Part shown: piece by piece, positions 17,376-26,626 of the stretch
Layout: the number at the start of each line of letters is the position of its first letter
Numbering within the stretch: position 1 is the first letter of the stretch
Notes under the pieces: model-generated
Database searches by the model: none
Seen by the model: only the letters and a program-made list of their open reading frames with translations
Told to the model about the DNA's origin: nothing
DNA from: Luminiphilus sp.
GTDB lineage: Bacteria; Pseudomonadota; Gammaproteobacteria; Pseudomonadales; Halieaceae
NCBI GenBank assembly: GCA_016778045.1
Contig: JADHQG010000009.1
Span: 1-44,434 of the forward strand
Direction of reading: 5' to 3'
Length of the DNA stretch: 44,434 nt
Program-made: the position numbers and the translations under genes

Positions 17376-17408
17376 ATCTCCTGTGCTCACCTCACTAGTG
17401 AAGACTTA

Positions 17409-18389
17409 TCACAGGATGTAAACGAACAAGAATAAGAAGACCCACACCACATCGACAAAGTGCCAGTACCAGCTCGACGCTTCGAAACCAAAATGTTCCG
17501 TTGCCGTGAAGTGTTGATTTCTCATTGAGCGCACCAGCTGAATCAATAACATGGTCATACCCATTGCAACATGAAAACCATGAAAGCCAGTCAACATAAA
17601 GAAGGTGGATCCATAAATGCCGGAGTTCAGCGTCAAACCGAACAGCTCATATGCTTCGTAATACTCGGCCGCCTGCAGGGCGAGAAAAATCAGTGCAAGC
17701 CCGACCGTAATGCCCAACCAACGATTAAATTTCTTGCGGTTGTCTGCGAGGATCGCGGTATGCGCAACGTGAACCGTAGCGCTGGATGAAAGCAGGATCA
17801 ACGTGTTCCACATAGGCAGCCAGGCGTACCACGCATGGGCATCGGCGGGCGCCATGGACTTCTCCTGGGAAACAAAGGCGCCATTGTTGGCGATGACCTG
17901 TGCATCCACCCCGCCCACGACTTCTTGGGGGGTCGTCACGGGCGGCCAGGCGAACTCAAAGCCAGGCCACAACAAGCCGTTCATACGGCCACCCTCACCT
18001 TCACCTGCCAACCACGGACCGGCAAACTGCCTAACGTAGAGCAGGGCGCCGAAGAAAGCGGCGAAAAACATGACTTCGGAAAAAATAAACCAGAACATCC
18101 CAAGAACGTAGCTCTGGTGCAACTGGCTACTGTTCATACCGGCGAGGTTTTCTCGAATAGCAGTACCAAACCAGCTGGCGAGGGTAAAGATGAAAAACAC
18201 GAGACCGACTGTCAGCACCCAAACAGAGGTGCTGGATTGCTCGTTGCCGCCAAAGGTCATGTCGTTCAGCACAAGCGCCGCGCCGAAGACCGACAGAATG
18301 AGGCCGATGGTTGCTCTGACCGCCAAGCTTGAGGATTCGGGCACGTAGTACTTTTCGTGGCCTGCTGGTGCGGATGGTGAACTCGACAT
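17409..18389 (-). CDS. coxC: Cytochrome c oxidase subunit III
   Basis: Membrane subunit stabilising the aa3-type oxidase. 326 residues; multiple helices with family stretches MFWFIFSEVMFFAAFFGALL (about 98-117), HVAHTAILADNRKKF, LGITVGLALIFLALQAAEYYE and TGFHGFHVAMG, ending SWYWHFVDVVWVFLF. It carries the extended loop (about 125-190) between helices seen in Pseudomonas-type subunit III rather than the short mitochondrial form. Last gene of the coxB-coxA-ctaG-coxC operon, 21 nt after ctaG, and followed by the strong terminator at 17348-17375. Confidence 0.97.
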   Translation of the reverse strand: MSSSPSAPAGHEKYYVPESSSLAVRATIGLILSVFGAALVLNDMTFGGNEQSSTSVWVLTVGLVFFIFTLASWFGTAIRENLAGMNSSQLHQSYVLGMFWFIFSEVMFFAAFFGALLYVRQFAGPWLAGEGEGGRMNGLLWPGFEFAWPPVTTPQEVVGGVDAQVIANNGAFVSQEKSMAPADAHAWYAWLPMWNTLILLSSSATVHVAHTAILADNRKKFNRWLGITVGLALIFLALQAAEYYEAYELFGLTLNSGIYGSTFFMLTGFHGFHVAMGMTMLLIQLVRSMRNQHFTATEHFGFEASSWYWHFVDVVWVFLFLFVYIL

Positions 18390-18410
18390 GGGTTTCTCCT
18401 GGGTCGGGCG

Positions 18411-18977
18411 CTAGCGCGAGGCGAGCCCGTTGGTCACCGCACTGGTGACGTCAAACAAAGTGTAGGAAAGCGTGATTGTGTGAATGTCCTTGGGCAGGTC
18501 CTGATCAACAATAAACTGCAGCGGCATGTCTGCCTCTGCCTGCCCGTCAAGCGCCTGCTGGTCAAAGCAGAAACACTCGGTTTTGTGGAAATAAGCCGCC
18601 GCGCGACTCGGCGAAATACTGGGTATGGCCTGAGCAACCATATTGTCTTGGGTCGGGTTCAGCGCTCTGTAAGTGATGCCATTGGCGGCACCGGGGTGGA
18701 CCCGCATCACGCGCGTCTCGGGCGTGAAAGCCCAAGGCATGCCGTCGTTGTTGATGGCAACAAATTGCACTGTCACCTCACGACTCTCGTCGATCGCCGC
18801 CGGCACCGCCGTGTAGGCCTGGCTTGAGGTCTTGCCGTTAATGCCCAAGGCATCACACAACACGTTGTAGAGGGGGACCATCACGACAAATACAAAAGCA
18901 AACATCGCCACGGCAACCGCCACCAGCTTCAGCGCAGTATCGATTGCCGGCACACGACTCAAGCGCAAACTGCTCAC
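18411..18977 (-). CDS. ctaG: Cytochrome c oxidase assembly protein CtaG/Cox11
   Basis: Places CuB in subunit I. 188 residues: one N-terminal membrane helix (about 17-36) and a periplasmic copper-binding domain. The copper motif is ECFCF (Cys135, Cys137), with the conserved helix-proximal Cys41 in NVLCDALG. GTG 18977 is chosen as start because GGAGGT lies 5-6 nt upstream; an in-frame TTG eight codons earlier would swallow that ribosome site. It lies between coxA and coxC, the standard order. Confidence 0.94.
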   Translation of the reverse strand: MSSLRLSRVPAIDTALKLVAVAVAMFAFVFVVMVPLYNVLCDALGINGKTSSQAYTAVPAAIDESREVTVQFVAINNDGMPWAFTPETRVMRVHPGAANGITYRALNPTQDNMVAQAIPSISPSRAAAYFHKTECFCFDQQALDGQAEADMPLQFIVDQDLPKDIHTITLSYTLFDVTSAVTNGLASR

Positions 18978-19004
18978 CTCAGACCTCCATCTGATTATCA
19001 AGCC

Positions 19005-20585
19005 CTATATAGTGCCCGCAGGTTTAGGCACCAGCGGCGGCTCTTCAAAGGTGTGATAAGGAGCGGGTGTCGGTACGGTCCATTCCAACCCTTCCGCACC
19101 ATCCCAAACTTTCTCATCACTGACCGGCTTGCCAGCGACAATTGTTGCGATCACGTTGTAGAGGAACAGCAACTGAGAGGCGCCGTATATAAAGGCACCG
19201 ATCGATGACATCATATTGAAGTCAGCAAATTGCAGCGCGTAATCGGGTATCCGGCGCGGCATCCCCGCAAGCCCCACAAAATGCTGGGGGAAGAATGTGA
19301 TGTTGAAACCAATGAATGAGATCCAGAAATGGGTCTTACCCATGGCTTCGTTGTACATGCGGCCACACCACTTGGGCAGCCAGTAATAAACCGCTGCGGT
19401 CATGGAGAACACCGCACCCGCCACCATCACGTAGTGGAAGTGGGCCACGACAAAATACGTATCGTGGTACTGAAAATCAGCCGGCGCGATCGACAGCATC
19501 AGGCCGGTGAAGCCACCCAAAGTGAACAGAATGAGAAAGCCGATGCAAAAGAGCATAGGGGTCTCAAAGCTCAACGCGCCGCGCCACATCGTCGAGATCC
19601 AGTTAAAGACCTTCACGCCGGTCGGCACAGCGATCAGCATGGTCGCGTACATAAAGAACAGCTCGCCGGCGACGGGCATGCCCACGGTGTACATGTGATG
19701 CGCCCAAACGATAAATGACAGGAAAGCAATGGACGCCGTGGCGTAAACCATTGAGGCGTAGCCAAACAGTGGCTTTCGTGAGAACGCAGGAATAATCTGT
19801 GACACCACACCAAAAGCCGGCAGGATAATGATGTACACCTCAGGGTGGCCGAAGAACCAGAAAATGTGCTGGAACAATACGGGGTCACCGCCACCAGCGG
19901 CGCTAAAGAAGCTGGTCCCAAAGTGGATGTCCATCAGCATCATCGTGACGGCACCCGCCAAGACTGGCATCACCGCAACCAACAGGAATGCGGTAATGAG
20001 CCAGGTCCACACAAATAGGGGCATCTTCATATAAGTCATGCCCGGCGCGCGCATGTTCATCACCGTCGCAATGATGTTGATCGAGCCCATGATGGAAGAC
20101 ACACCCAGAATGTGGATCGCAAAAATAAAGAAGGTGACCGAGGGTGCCGCGTAAGTCGTCGATAGCGGCGCGTAGAAAGTCCAGCCGAAGGCCGGCGCAC
20201 CGCCCTCCATAAAGAGCGTTGACGCCAGCATCAGGAAAGCTGGCGGCAAAATCCAGAAGCTCCAGTTGTTCATGCGGGGCAGCGCCATATCCGGCGCACC
20301 AATCATCATGGGAATCAGCCAGTTAGCCAGGCCTACAAACGACGGCATGATGGCACCAAAGACCATCACCAAGCCGTGCAGGGTCGTCATCTGATTGAAG
20401 AAGAGCGGCTCCACTAACTGCATGCCGGGCTGGAACAACTCTGCGCGAATGACCATCGCGAAGAAACCGCCCAGCAAAAACATGGCGAAAGAGAACCACA
20501 GGTACATTGTGCCGATGTCTTTATGGTTGGTGGTAAAGAGCCAGCGCGAGATGCCCTGAGCCGGTCCGTGATGATGATCACCCAT
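19005..20585 (-). CDS. coxA: Cytochrome c oxidase subunit I, A1 type
   Basis: Catalytic subunit: reduces oxygen and pumps protons. 526 residues, 12 helices expected. All key residues are present: haem a His70 and His384, haem a3 His382 (HDTYFVVAHFHYVM), CuB His247, His296 and His297 (WAHHMYTVG), and the cross-linked Tyr251 in GHPEVYIIILP. The proton channels are of the A1 class: Asp99 (GAPDMALPRMNN) for the D channel with Glu249 at its end, and Lys325 (AVPTGVKVF) for the K channel. Second gene after coxB, 14 nt apart. Confidence 0.99.
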   Translation of the reverse strand: MGDHHHGPAQGISRWLFTTNHKDIGTMYLWFSFAMFLLGGFFAMVIRAELFQPGMQLVEPLFFNQMTTLHGLVMVFGAIMPSFVGLANWLIPMMIGAPDMALPRMNNWSFWILPPAFLMLASTLFMEGGAPAFGWTFYAPLSTTYAAPSVTFFIFAIHILGVSSIMGSINIIATVMNMRAPGMTYMKMPLFVWTWLITAFLLVAVMPVLAGAVTMMLMDIHFGTSFFSAAGGGDPVLFQHIFWFFGHPEVYIIILPAFGVVSQIIPAFSRKPLFGYASMVYATASIAFLSFIVWAHHMYTVGMPVAGELFFMYATMLIAVPTGVKVFNWISTMWRGALSFETPMLFCIGFLILFTLGGFTGLMLSIAPADFQYHDTYFVVAHFHYVMVAGAVFSMTAAVYYWLPKWCGRMYNEAMGKTHFWISFIGFNITFFPQHFVGLAGMPRRIPDYALQFADFNMMSSIGAFIYGASQLLFLYNVIATIVAGKPVSDEKVWDGAEGLEWTVPTPAPYHTFEEPPLVPKPAGTI

Positions 20586-20599
20586 CTGGTGGTTCCCCC

Positions 20600-21712
20600 T
20601 TAACCGTTGTTCATACCGGCGATATCGCCGGGCTGGACGACATCGCCCGTGTTGTTACCAAAGGCGTTGCGCTGATAGGTCAGCACTGCCGCCATCTCGA
20701 CATCATTAAGCTGGCCGCCGAACGCCTGCATGGCGGTACCGGAGACGCCTTTTGACACGACGGCCATGTGGTTACCGAGATCCCCCATAACGACGGCGCT
20801 TCCGGCAATCGCGTTGCCGATGCCGCCTTGGCCTGCAGCGCCATGGCATGCGAGGCATGCGCTGTCATAAACCGCTTTACCCCTGTCCATCAGGTCATCC
20901 ACAGTCAATGTCTGCATCGCCAGCTGCGTCTCAGCCACCGCCGCGCCGCGCTTGGCAGCCATCCAGGCATCGAACTCGGGGCGTGAAACCGCGTGTACTT
21001 CTACTGGCATAAAACCGTGATAAGCGCCGCATAGCTCGGTGCACTGGCCACGGTATATCCCTTCCTCGGTAACACGGGTCCATGCTTCGTTGATGAATCC
21101 GGGAATGGCGTCGCGCTTGACGGCAATTTCGGGGACCCACCACGAGTGAATGACGTCATTGGCCGTAATAAGAAAACGAACCTTCGTATTGGTGGGAATC
21201 ACCAGCGGCTCATCAACCTCGAGGAGGTAGTTATCCCCTTTCCGCTCGGTGTTATAGATCTCTTCTTGCGAGGTTGCGAGGTTTGAGAAAAAGGCGACAG
21301 GCTCACCCGACTCGTCGAGGTACTCATACCTCCACTTCCACTGATAGCCCGTGATGAGAATATCGAGCTCTGCCTCGTCATTGTCATAGACCTCCAACAG
21401 GGTTGAAGTCGCGGGCACTGCCATTGCGATCAAGATAAGAAAAGGCACAACGGTCCACGCGACTTCCACTTTGGTGCTCTCGTGGAACTGCGATGCCTGA
21501 TGCCCCTTGGACTTCCTGTGGGCATAGATCGAATAAAACATGACCGCGAATACGGCAACACCGATGACGACGCAAATCCACATGATGAGCATATGCAACT
21601 CAAAAATATCAGCGCCAATCTCTGTCACGCCTGGCGACATATTGACCTGATTTTGAGCAAACGCCACTGGCGACATTAACGCCACGGCTGCTCCTGAGAC
21701 ACGTTTCCCCAT
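20600..21712 (-). CDS. coxB: Cytochrome c oxidase subunit II with fused C-terminal cytochrome c domain (caa3-type)
   Basis: Accepts electrons at the CuA centre. 370 residues: signal peptide (cleavage near AFA-Q, residue 19), two helices (about 38-60 and 85-104), then the CuA cupredoxin domain with His189, Cys224, Glu226, Cys228, His232 and Met235 (GQCTELCGAYHGFM) and the aromatic entry patch YQWKWRYEY. Residues about 275-350 are a class I cytochrome c: CLACH (Cys286, Cys289, His290) with likely axial Met328. ATG 21712 has GGAG 8 nt upstream. First gene of the operon, transcribed from a 227-nt leader region. Confidence 0.97.
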   Translation of the reverse strand: MGKRVSGAAVALMSPVAFAQNQVNMSPGVTEIGADIFELHMLIMWICVVIGVAVFAVMFYSIYAHRKSKGHQASQFHESTKVEVAWTVVPFLILIAMAVPATSTLLEVYDNDEAELDILITGYQWKWRYEYLDESGEPVAFFSNLATSQEEIYNTERKGDNYLLEVDEPLVIPTNTKVRFLITANDVIHSWWVPEIAVKRDAIPGFINEAWTRVTEEGIYRGQCTELCGAYHGFMPVEVHAVSRPEFDAWMAAKRGAAVAETQLAMQTLTVDDLMDRGKAVYDSACLACHGAAGQGGIGNAIAGSAVVMGDLGNHMAVVSKGVSGTAMQAFGGQLNDVEMAAVLTYQRNAFGNNTGDVVQPGDIAGMNNG

Positions 21713-21781
21713 CGCGCGCGAACTCCAGTTGTTGATGTGGCGCTTGTCCCCGGGCCACTAAGGGGGCTAAAAAGCGCCGGG

Positions 21782-21787
21782 ATTATA
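21782..21787 (-). promoter_or_regulatory. -10 element of the cox operon
   Basis: A perfect TATAAT on the minus strand, about 70 nt before the coxB ATG. No good -35 hexamer lies 15-19 nt upstream, so an activator may be needed; that is inference. The rest of the gap between coxB and the YheV-like gene (21788-21939) shows nothing else recognisable. Confidence 0.55.
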
Positions 21788-21939
21788 GCGAAGTTATTGA
21801 AAAATCCATGGGCAATAGGCCACAGCCCCGAACCGCGCGTATGGTCGGCCCAAGGCGCCATGAATGCCAATGCTTTTTATTGATTCCGCTCATAAACAGC
21901 AGTTATCTCTGAACGCGACGGACCCGACCTAAAACCGGC

Positions 21940-22182
21940 TCAGTCAAGCAGCTTAATGGCCTCAGCAGGGGTTTCCACCCGACGCGCCGAAGCCCGCGTC
22001 ACCCGGGTCACCGGCAATTCGGTAGGCCCATCGGGTCGCGCCTCGACAAACTCACACGCCACACAGCGTCTTTCGTCCCCTGTTGGGTCGATCACCATGC
22101 GATCAACCGCCCCACAATTGGGACAAGTCGCCCCGGCGACGAACCGCGGCCGCTGTTTGGGTTCGGGATGAGAATCGGACAT
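21940..22182 (-). CDS. YheV-like (DUF2387) putative zinc-ribbon protein
   Basis: Function unknown. 80 residues from ATG 22182, which has a GAGG-type ribosome site; an upstream GTG would add seven residues. The core RFVAGATCPNCGAVDRMV ... RRCVACEF places four cysteines (20, 23, 40, 43) as a zinc ribbon, the layout of E. coli YheV. The C-terminal 35 residues are rich in Thr, Arg and Glu and look disordered. It stands alone, upstream of the cox operon on the same strand and divergent from the carbonic-anhydrase-like gene. Confidence 0.85.
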   Translation of the reverse strand: MSDSHPEPKQRPRFVAGATCPNCGAVDRMVIDPTGDERRCVACEFVEARPDGPTELPVTRVTRASARRVETPAEAIKLLD

Positions 22183-22301
22183 ACTCGCCTCGCACACTGT
22201 CACGACCGCCAGTTTAACAACTCTGGCCGCGCCCTCAGCACAACGTCGTGATCACCCCCATCGCACTGGGCGAGTAGCAAGATGGCATTCGGAGACAAAA
22301 A

Positions 22302-22865
22302 GTGAAAAACGGTAGTTTTCGTGGCGAAGCCAATGTCCGCGATGCCTTGGGCATTACTCCAAAACTGGGCCATCGAGTGATGATTGACCCCACAGCGGTG
22401 GTGATGGGTGATGTGCACCTAGGTGATGATGTCAGTGTCTGGCCTCATGCTGCCATGCGCGGCGACGTACAGATTATCCGCATCGGTGCGCGCACCAACG
22501 TTCAAGACGGCACGGTTCTGCATGTGACCCACGACGGCCCTTACAACCCGGGCGGCTATCCGCTCCACATTGGTGATGATGTAACGATTGGCCACCGCGC
22601 GCTGTTGCACGGCTGCACTGTAGGGAATCGGGTTTTGGTAGGGATGGGTGCGATTATTATGGACAACGTCATTGTCGAGGATGACGTCATGATCGCCGCT
22701 GGCGCCCTTGTTACCCCGGGCAAACACCTGCAAAGCGGCCACCTCTATGCAGGGAGTCCGGCCCGGGAAGTGCGCGCATTGACGGAGGAGGAGATAACTT
22801 TCTTGCCTTACAGTGCTCAGGGCTACATTAATTTAAAGCAACGATATCTGGACGACTCGATTTAA
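22302..22865 (+). CDS. Gamma-carbonic anhydrase-like hexapeptide-repeat protein (YrdA family)
   Basis: Left-handed beta-helix trimer; some members hydrate CO2, others have no shown activity. 187 residues with the hexapeptide repeats across about 25-150 and the three metal histidines in LHVTH (His74), IGHRALLHG (His98, His103). IGARTNVQDGTVLH and the C-terminal YSAQGYINLKQRYLD helix match YrdA. Start GTG 22302 with GGAG about 7 nt upstream. Its TAA stop shares four bases with the stop of the convergent aroE. Confidence 0.92.
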   Translation: MKNGSFRGEANVRDALGITPKLGHRVMIDPTAVVMGDVHLGDDVSVWPHAAMRGDVQIIRIGARTNVQDGTVLHVTHDGPYNPGGYPLHIGDDVTIGHRALLHGCTVGNRVLVGMGAIIMDNVIVEDDVMIAAGALVTPGKHLQSGHLYAGSPAREVRALTEEEITFLPYSAQGYINLKQRYLDDSI

Positions 22866-23728
22866 TGTGGGGACTGTTGGGCTGCTCGCAGAGCGTTGAT
22901 GACCGGCGCGGTGTCAGGGTAGTCACCCAGCCAGAGGAGAAAACTCTCAGCGGCCTGCTCTACCAACATGCCCAACCCATCGCGCACCTCTGACACGCCG
23001 CGCTCTCTGGCCCACGCCATGAATGCGGTCGGTTTGTCCGCGTAGGCCATGTCGTAACAACAACACCCCGCAGCAAGTGCCAGATCTTCCGGCAGGGGTG
23101 GCATCTCGCCGGACAGACCCGTGCTGGTGCCATTAATCACCACATCCCACTCGCCCGAGGCGGCCAACTCGAGTCCCCCTCCCTGAACAGATGCGCCCTG
23201 CTGACGCCATAATGCGGCCAGGGATTCAGCACGATCAGCGCTGCGATTGACCACCAAAATGTTGGCCGGCCCAGCGTCTAGGAGCGATGGGATCACACCT
23301 TTGACAGCACCACCGGCGCCTACCAACAGAATACGCGCTCCGGTGAGAGACCAGCCTGCCCCGGCAGTCATATCCGCGACCAGTCCTTTGCCATCAGTAT
23401 TGTCAGCGACGATCTCGCCGGCGGCGTCTTGCATCAGAAAATTGGCCGCGCCCGCCATTTGCGCCCGGGTCGATACCTGATCCGCCAGTTCAAAGGCGCG
23501 GGTTTTAAAGGGCAGCGTGACATTCAAGCCTCGGCCACCCTGCTCAAAGAATCGGCCTACCCAAGCCTCGAATTGGTCTTCTGCGACAAGCTCTGCGCGG
23601 TAATCGATCTGTCGACTGGATTGCGCGGCAAACGCGGCATGAATCGCTGGAGACTTGCTGTGTTGGATGGGATTACCCACCACCGCGAAGCGGCCGGGTA
23701 TGGACTCACCCGCGCTCACTGCGCCCAC
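22862..23728 (-). CDS. aroE: Shikimate 5-dehydrogenase
   Basis: NADPH-dependent reduction of 3-dehydroshikimate in aromatic amino-acid synthesis. 288 residues. Substrate side: NPIQHSKSPAIH, catalytic Lys75 in NVTLPFKTRAFE and Asp112 in DNTDGKGLV. Cofactor side: GAGGAVKGVIPSL and NRSADRAESL. The start is GTG 23728 or the next in-frame GTG three codons later; neither has a strong ribosome site. Last gene of the LysM-dprA-tsaC-hemF-aroE run, 48 nt after hemF; the same order is known from Pseudomonas, though there a quinone oxidoreductase gene is also present. Confidence 0.96.
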   Translation of the reverse strand: MGAVSAGESIPGRFAVVGNPIQHSKSPAIHAAFAAQSSRQIDYRAELVAEDQFEAWVGRFFEQGGRGLNVTLPFKTRAFELADQVSTRAQMAGAANFLMQDAAGEIVADNTDGKGLVADMTAGAGWSLTGARILLVGAGGAVKGVIPSLLDAGPANILVVNRSADRAESLAALWRQQGASVQGGGLELAASGEWDVVINGTSTGLSGEMPPLPEDLALAAGCCCYDMAYADKPTAFMAWARERGVSEVRDGLGMLVEQAAESFLLWLGDYPDTAPVINALRAAQQSPH

Positions 23729-23776
23729 TCTTTGCTGATGTTGAACCCGCAGTAGGTTGCGCCGCCAGGTAGAGGC

Positions 23777-24715
<939 letters not shown>

Positions 24716-24739
24716 TTATTTTTTAGGCGCGAGCTGTGC

Positions 24740-25318
24740 TCAGCCACGAATCACTTCCCCGTCACCCGCACGACGTATTGTTGATGGTTTGCCTTCTGGG
24801 TCAATAGCCCCCGGCAACGCCGGCAGTAGCGGCCCGAAATACCGCCTGACCTCCCAGAGTCGGTGCGGCGGCGCCAAACCCGTCGGGTTGGCACTGGTTG
24901 ACACTACCGGCCCCCCAAGAGCATGGCAGAGTGCCTCGAGAGCCGGGGCTGAGGTAACACGAATAGCCACGTCCTCACTGTTGCCGGTCACCCAATCGGG
25001 AAACGCACCTCGATGGGGTACCAACCACGTATTCGGCCCGGGCCAACTTAGTGCGATCGCTTTTTGCACACGCTCTGGCAACGGCAACAACACCTCTGAA
25101 AAAACCGCCGCATCAGCGGCAACGACAATCAAGCCTTTGTCCACCGCCCGGTGCTTCATCGCCAGTAATGTGAGCACTGCTTGCTCACTAAACGGGTCAC
25201 AGCTGAGGCCCCACACCCCCTCTGCTGGACAGGCGATGACCTCGCCTGATGCGATCTTGGATGCCATCAGGGGTGCCCGCCATCGAGCGTAATATGGGTT
25301 GGACTGAGGCGATGTCAT
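24740..25318 (-). CDS. tsaC: Threonylcarbamoyl-AMP synthase TsaC (YrdC)
   Basis: Makes threonylcarbamoyl-AMP for the t6A modification of ANN-decoding tRNAs. 192 residues (E. coli 190): the YrdC fold with IACPAEGVWGLSCDP near residue 28, KHRAVDKGLIVVA (residues 55-67, the Lys-Arg-Lys nucleotide-binding group) and VSTSANPTGLAPP. ATG 25318 matches the family N-terminus; a longer in-frame reading would overlap dprA. Lies 74 nt after dprA and 36 nt before hemF, in the usual dprA-tsaC-hemF-aroE order. Confidence 0.94.
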   Translation of the reverse strand: MTSPQSNPYYARWRAPLMASKIASGEVIACPAEGVWGLSCDPFSEQAVLTLLAMKHRAVDKGLIVVAADAAVFSEVLLPLPERVQKAIALSWPGPNTWLVPHRGAFPDWVTGNSEDVAIRVTSAPALEALCHALGGPVVSTSANPTGLAPPHRLWEVRRYFGPLLPALPGAIDPEGKPSTIRRAGDGEVIRG

Positions 25319-25392
25319 GACACAAGAAAATAAAACAACAGAGACGCACCTTACCCCAGACGACAGCCGCCCGGCCAATACTGCCGCGGCCC

Positions 25393-26541
25393 TCAGTGTA
25401 CTGTGCGCGGTTGTCGCCTCACCCGGTAGCCTCCGGCAACCTTGACCACCCAGCCATCCACCTCCAACGCAGACAGGCAGGCAAGGCAACGGTCCAGCTC
25501 CCACTTCAGAGTATCTGCCAACACATCAGCGTGGTGGGTGCTATCCCCCAATAACCCGAGCAGGCGGCGCTGATCAGGCGTGAGCTGAGGCATCTCGCTA
25601 TCAGCACTACCAAAGGCCCACCCAAGCGATGCGTCGGTAGGGCCGACAGCAGGAGTCACATTCAGATAGGCCCAGAGGTCCTCAACCGACTGCATCAGCG
25701 TCGCGCCATCAGCCAGCAGATAACGACAGCCCGCTCCGTTGGGGTGATAAATGGACCAAGGCAACACCAACACATCCCTGCCCTGATCCGCAGCCGACGA
25801 CGCGGTGAGTAATGTTCCACTGGGGCGGCCGGCCTCAACCACCAATGTCGCCATGCTTAACCCCGATAAAGTACGGTTGCGCCGATGGAAGTGATGCTTT
25901 CGCGGGGGCGTCCCAAAAGGAAATTCGCTCACCAACGCCCCACCAGTAGCCACCCGCTGTGCTAAATCGCGATGACGGTGTGGATAGATGCGATCAATAC
26001 CACAGGGCAGCACGGCGATCGTCGCGCCCCCTGCTCGCAGGGCAGCATCATGGGCAATGCCGTCGATACCCAGTGCCAATCCACTGACCACGCAGATGGC
26101 GGCGTTGGCAGCGCCAGCAGAAAATTCCGCAGCCGCTCGCTGGCCATCCAATGATGGTTTTCGAGTACCTACGATCGACAGCGTCGTTGTATCAAGATGC
26201 TTCAGGTCGCCACGAACGAACAAAAATGGTGGTCGATCTGCGCACTCTGCAAGGAGAGCCGGATACTCAGGATCATGTGGCGTGACCAGGTACAGGCCCG
26301 ACCCATCCACCAAGCTGTCGGGTAAAGACAGTGGCCGGCTTTCTTCAATAGAACGCCGCACTATTTCCGCGCCGCGGTTTTGTCGCGATAGTGCTGATGC
26401 TGACGCATTGAGTAGCGACTCGGGGGTCGGAAAGGCGGCCAGCAATTGGTCAAGCCAGCGCGCATCGTTGAGCAAAATGCTGCGTGTCAGCGCTAACCAG
26501 CGGCCATCTGCCTCGGCGTTTAAACCAAACTGAAATGCCAT
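25393..26541 (-). CDS. dprA: DNA-processing protein DprA
   Basis: Loads RecA on incoming single-stranded DNA during transformation. 382 residues. The Rossmann-like core shows SIVGTRKPSLDG (122-133), VSGLALGIDGIAHDAAL (152-168), the GGALVSEFPFG region and RRNRTLSGLS (220-229) with VVEAGRPSGTLLTA. Several consensus spots differ: His instead of Pro in HFHRRNR, YPHRHRDL instead of YP-x-x-N, and LPWS instead of VPG. An N-terminal region (1-80) and a C-terminal winged-helix-like domain (about 320-382) flank the core. ATG 26541; sits between the LysM gene and tsaC. Confidence 0.93.
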   Translation of the reverse strand: MAFQFGLNAEADGRWLALTRSILLNDARWLDQLLAAFPTPESLLNASASALSRQNRGAEIVRRSIEESRPLSLPDSLVDGSGLYLVTPHDPEYPALLAECADRPPFLFVRGDLKHLDTTTLSIVGTRKPSLDGQRAAAEFSAGAANAAICVVSGLALGIDGIAHDAALRAGGATIAVLPCGIDRIYPHRHRDLAQRVATGGALVSEFPFGTPPRKHHFHRRNRTLSGLSMATLVVEAGRPSGTLLTASSAADQGRDVLVLPWSIYHPNGAGCRYLLADGATLMQSVEDLWAYLNVTPAVGPTDASLGWAFGSADSEMPQLTPDQRRLLGLLGDSTHHADVLADTLKWELDRCLACLSALEVDGWVVKVAGGYRVRRQPRTVH

Positions 26542-26571
26542 CGCTCTTCCATGAGGTCTCAGGACTTATTG

Positions 26572-26592
26572 GTCGCGCCTGAGTGGCGCGAC
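26572..26592. repeat. Perfect hairpin in the LysM/dprA gap
   Basis: GTCGCGCC (26572-26579) pairs with GGCGCGAC (26585-26592) around a 5-nt loop. It lies in the 85-nt gap between the LysM gene and dprA and has no T-run on either strand, so it is more likely an mRNA-processing or stability hairpin than a terminator. Confidence 0.5.
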
Positions 26593-26626
26593 GGCTATCG
26601 CAACATCGTGATCTGCTGCAGGTCAG

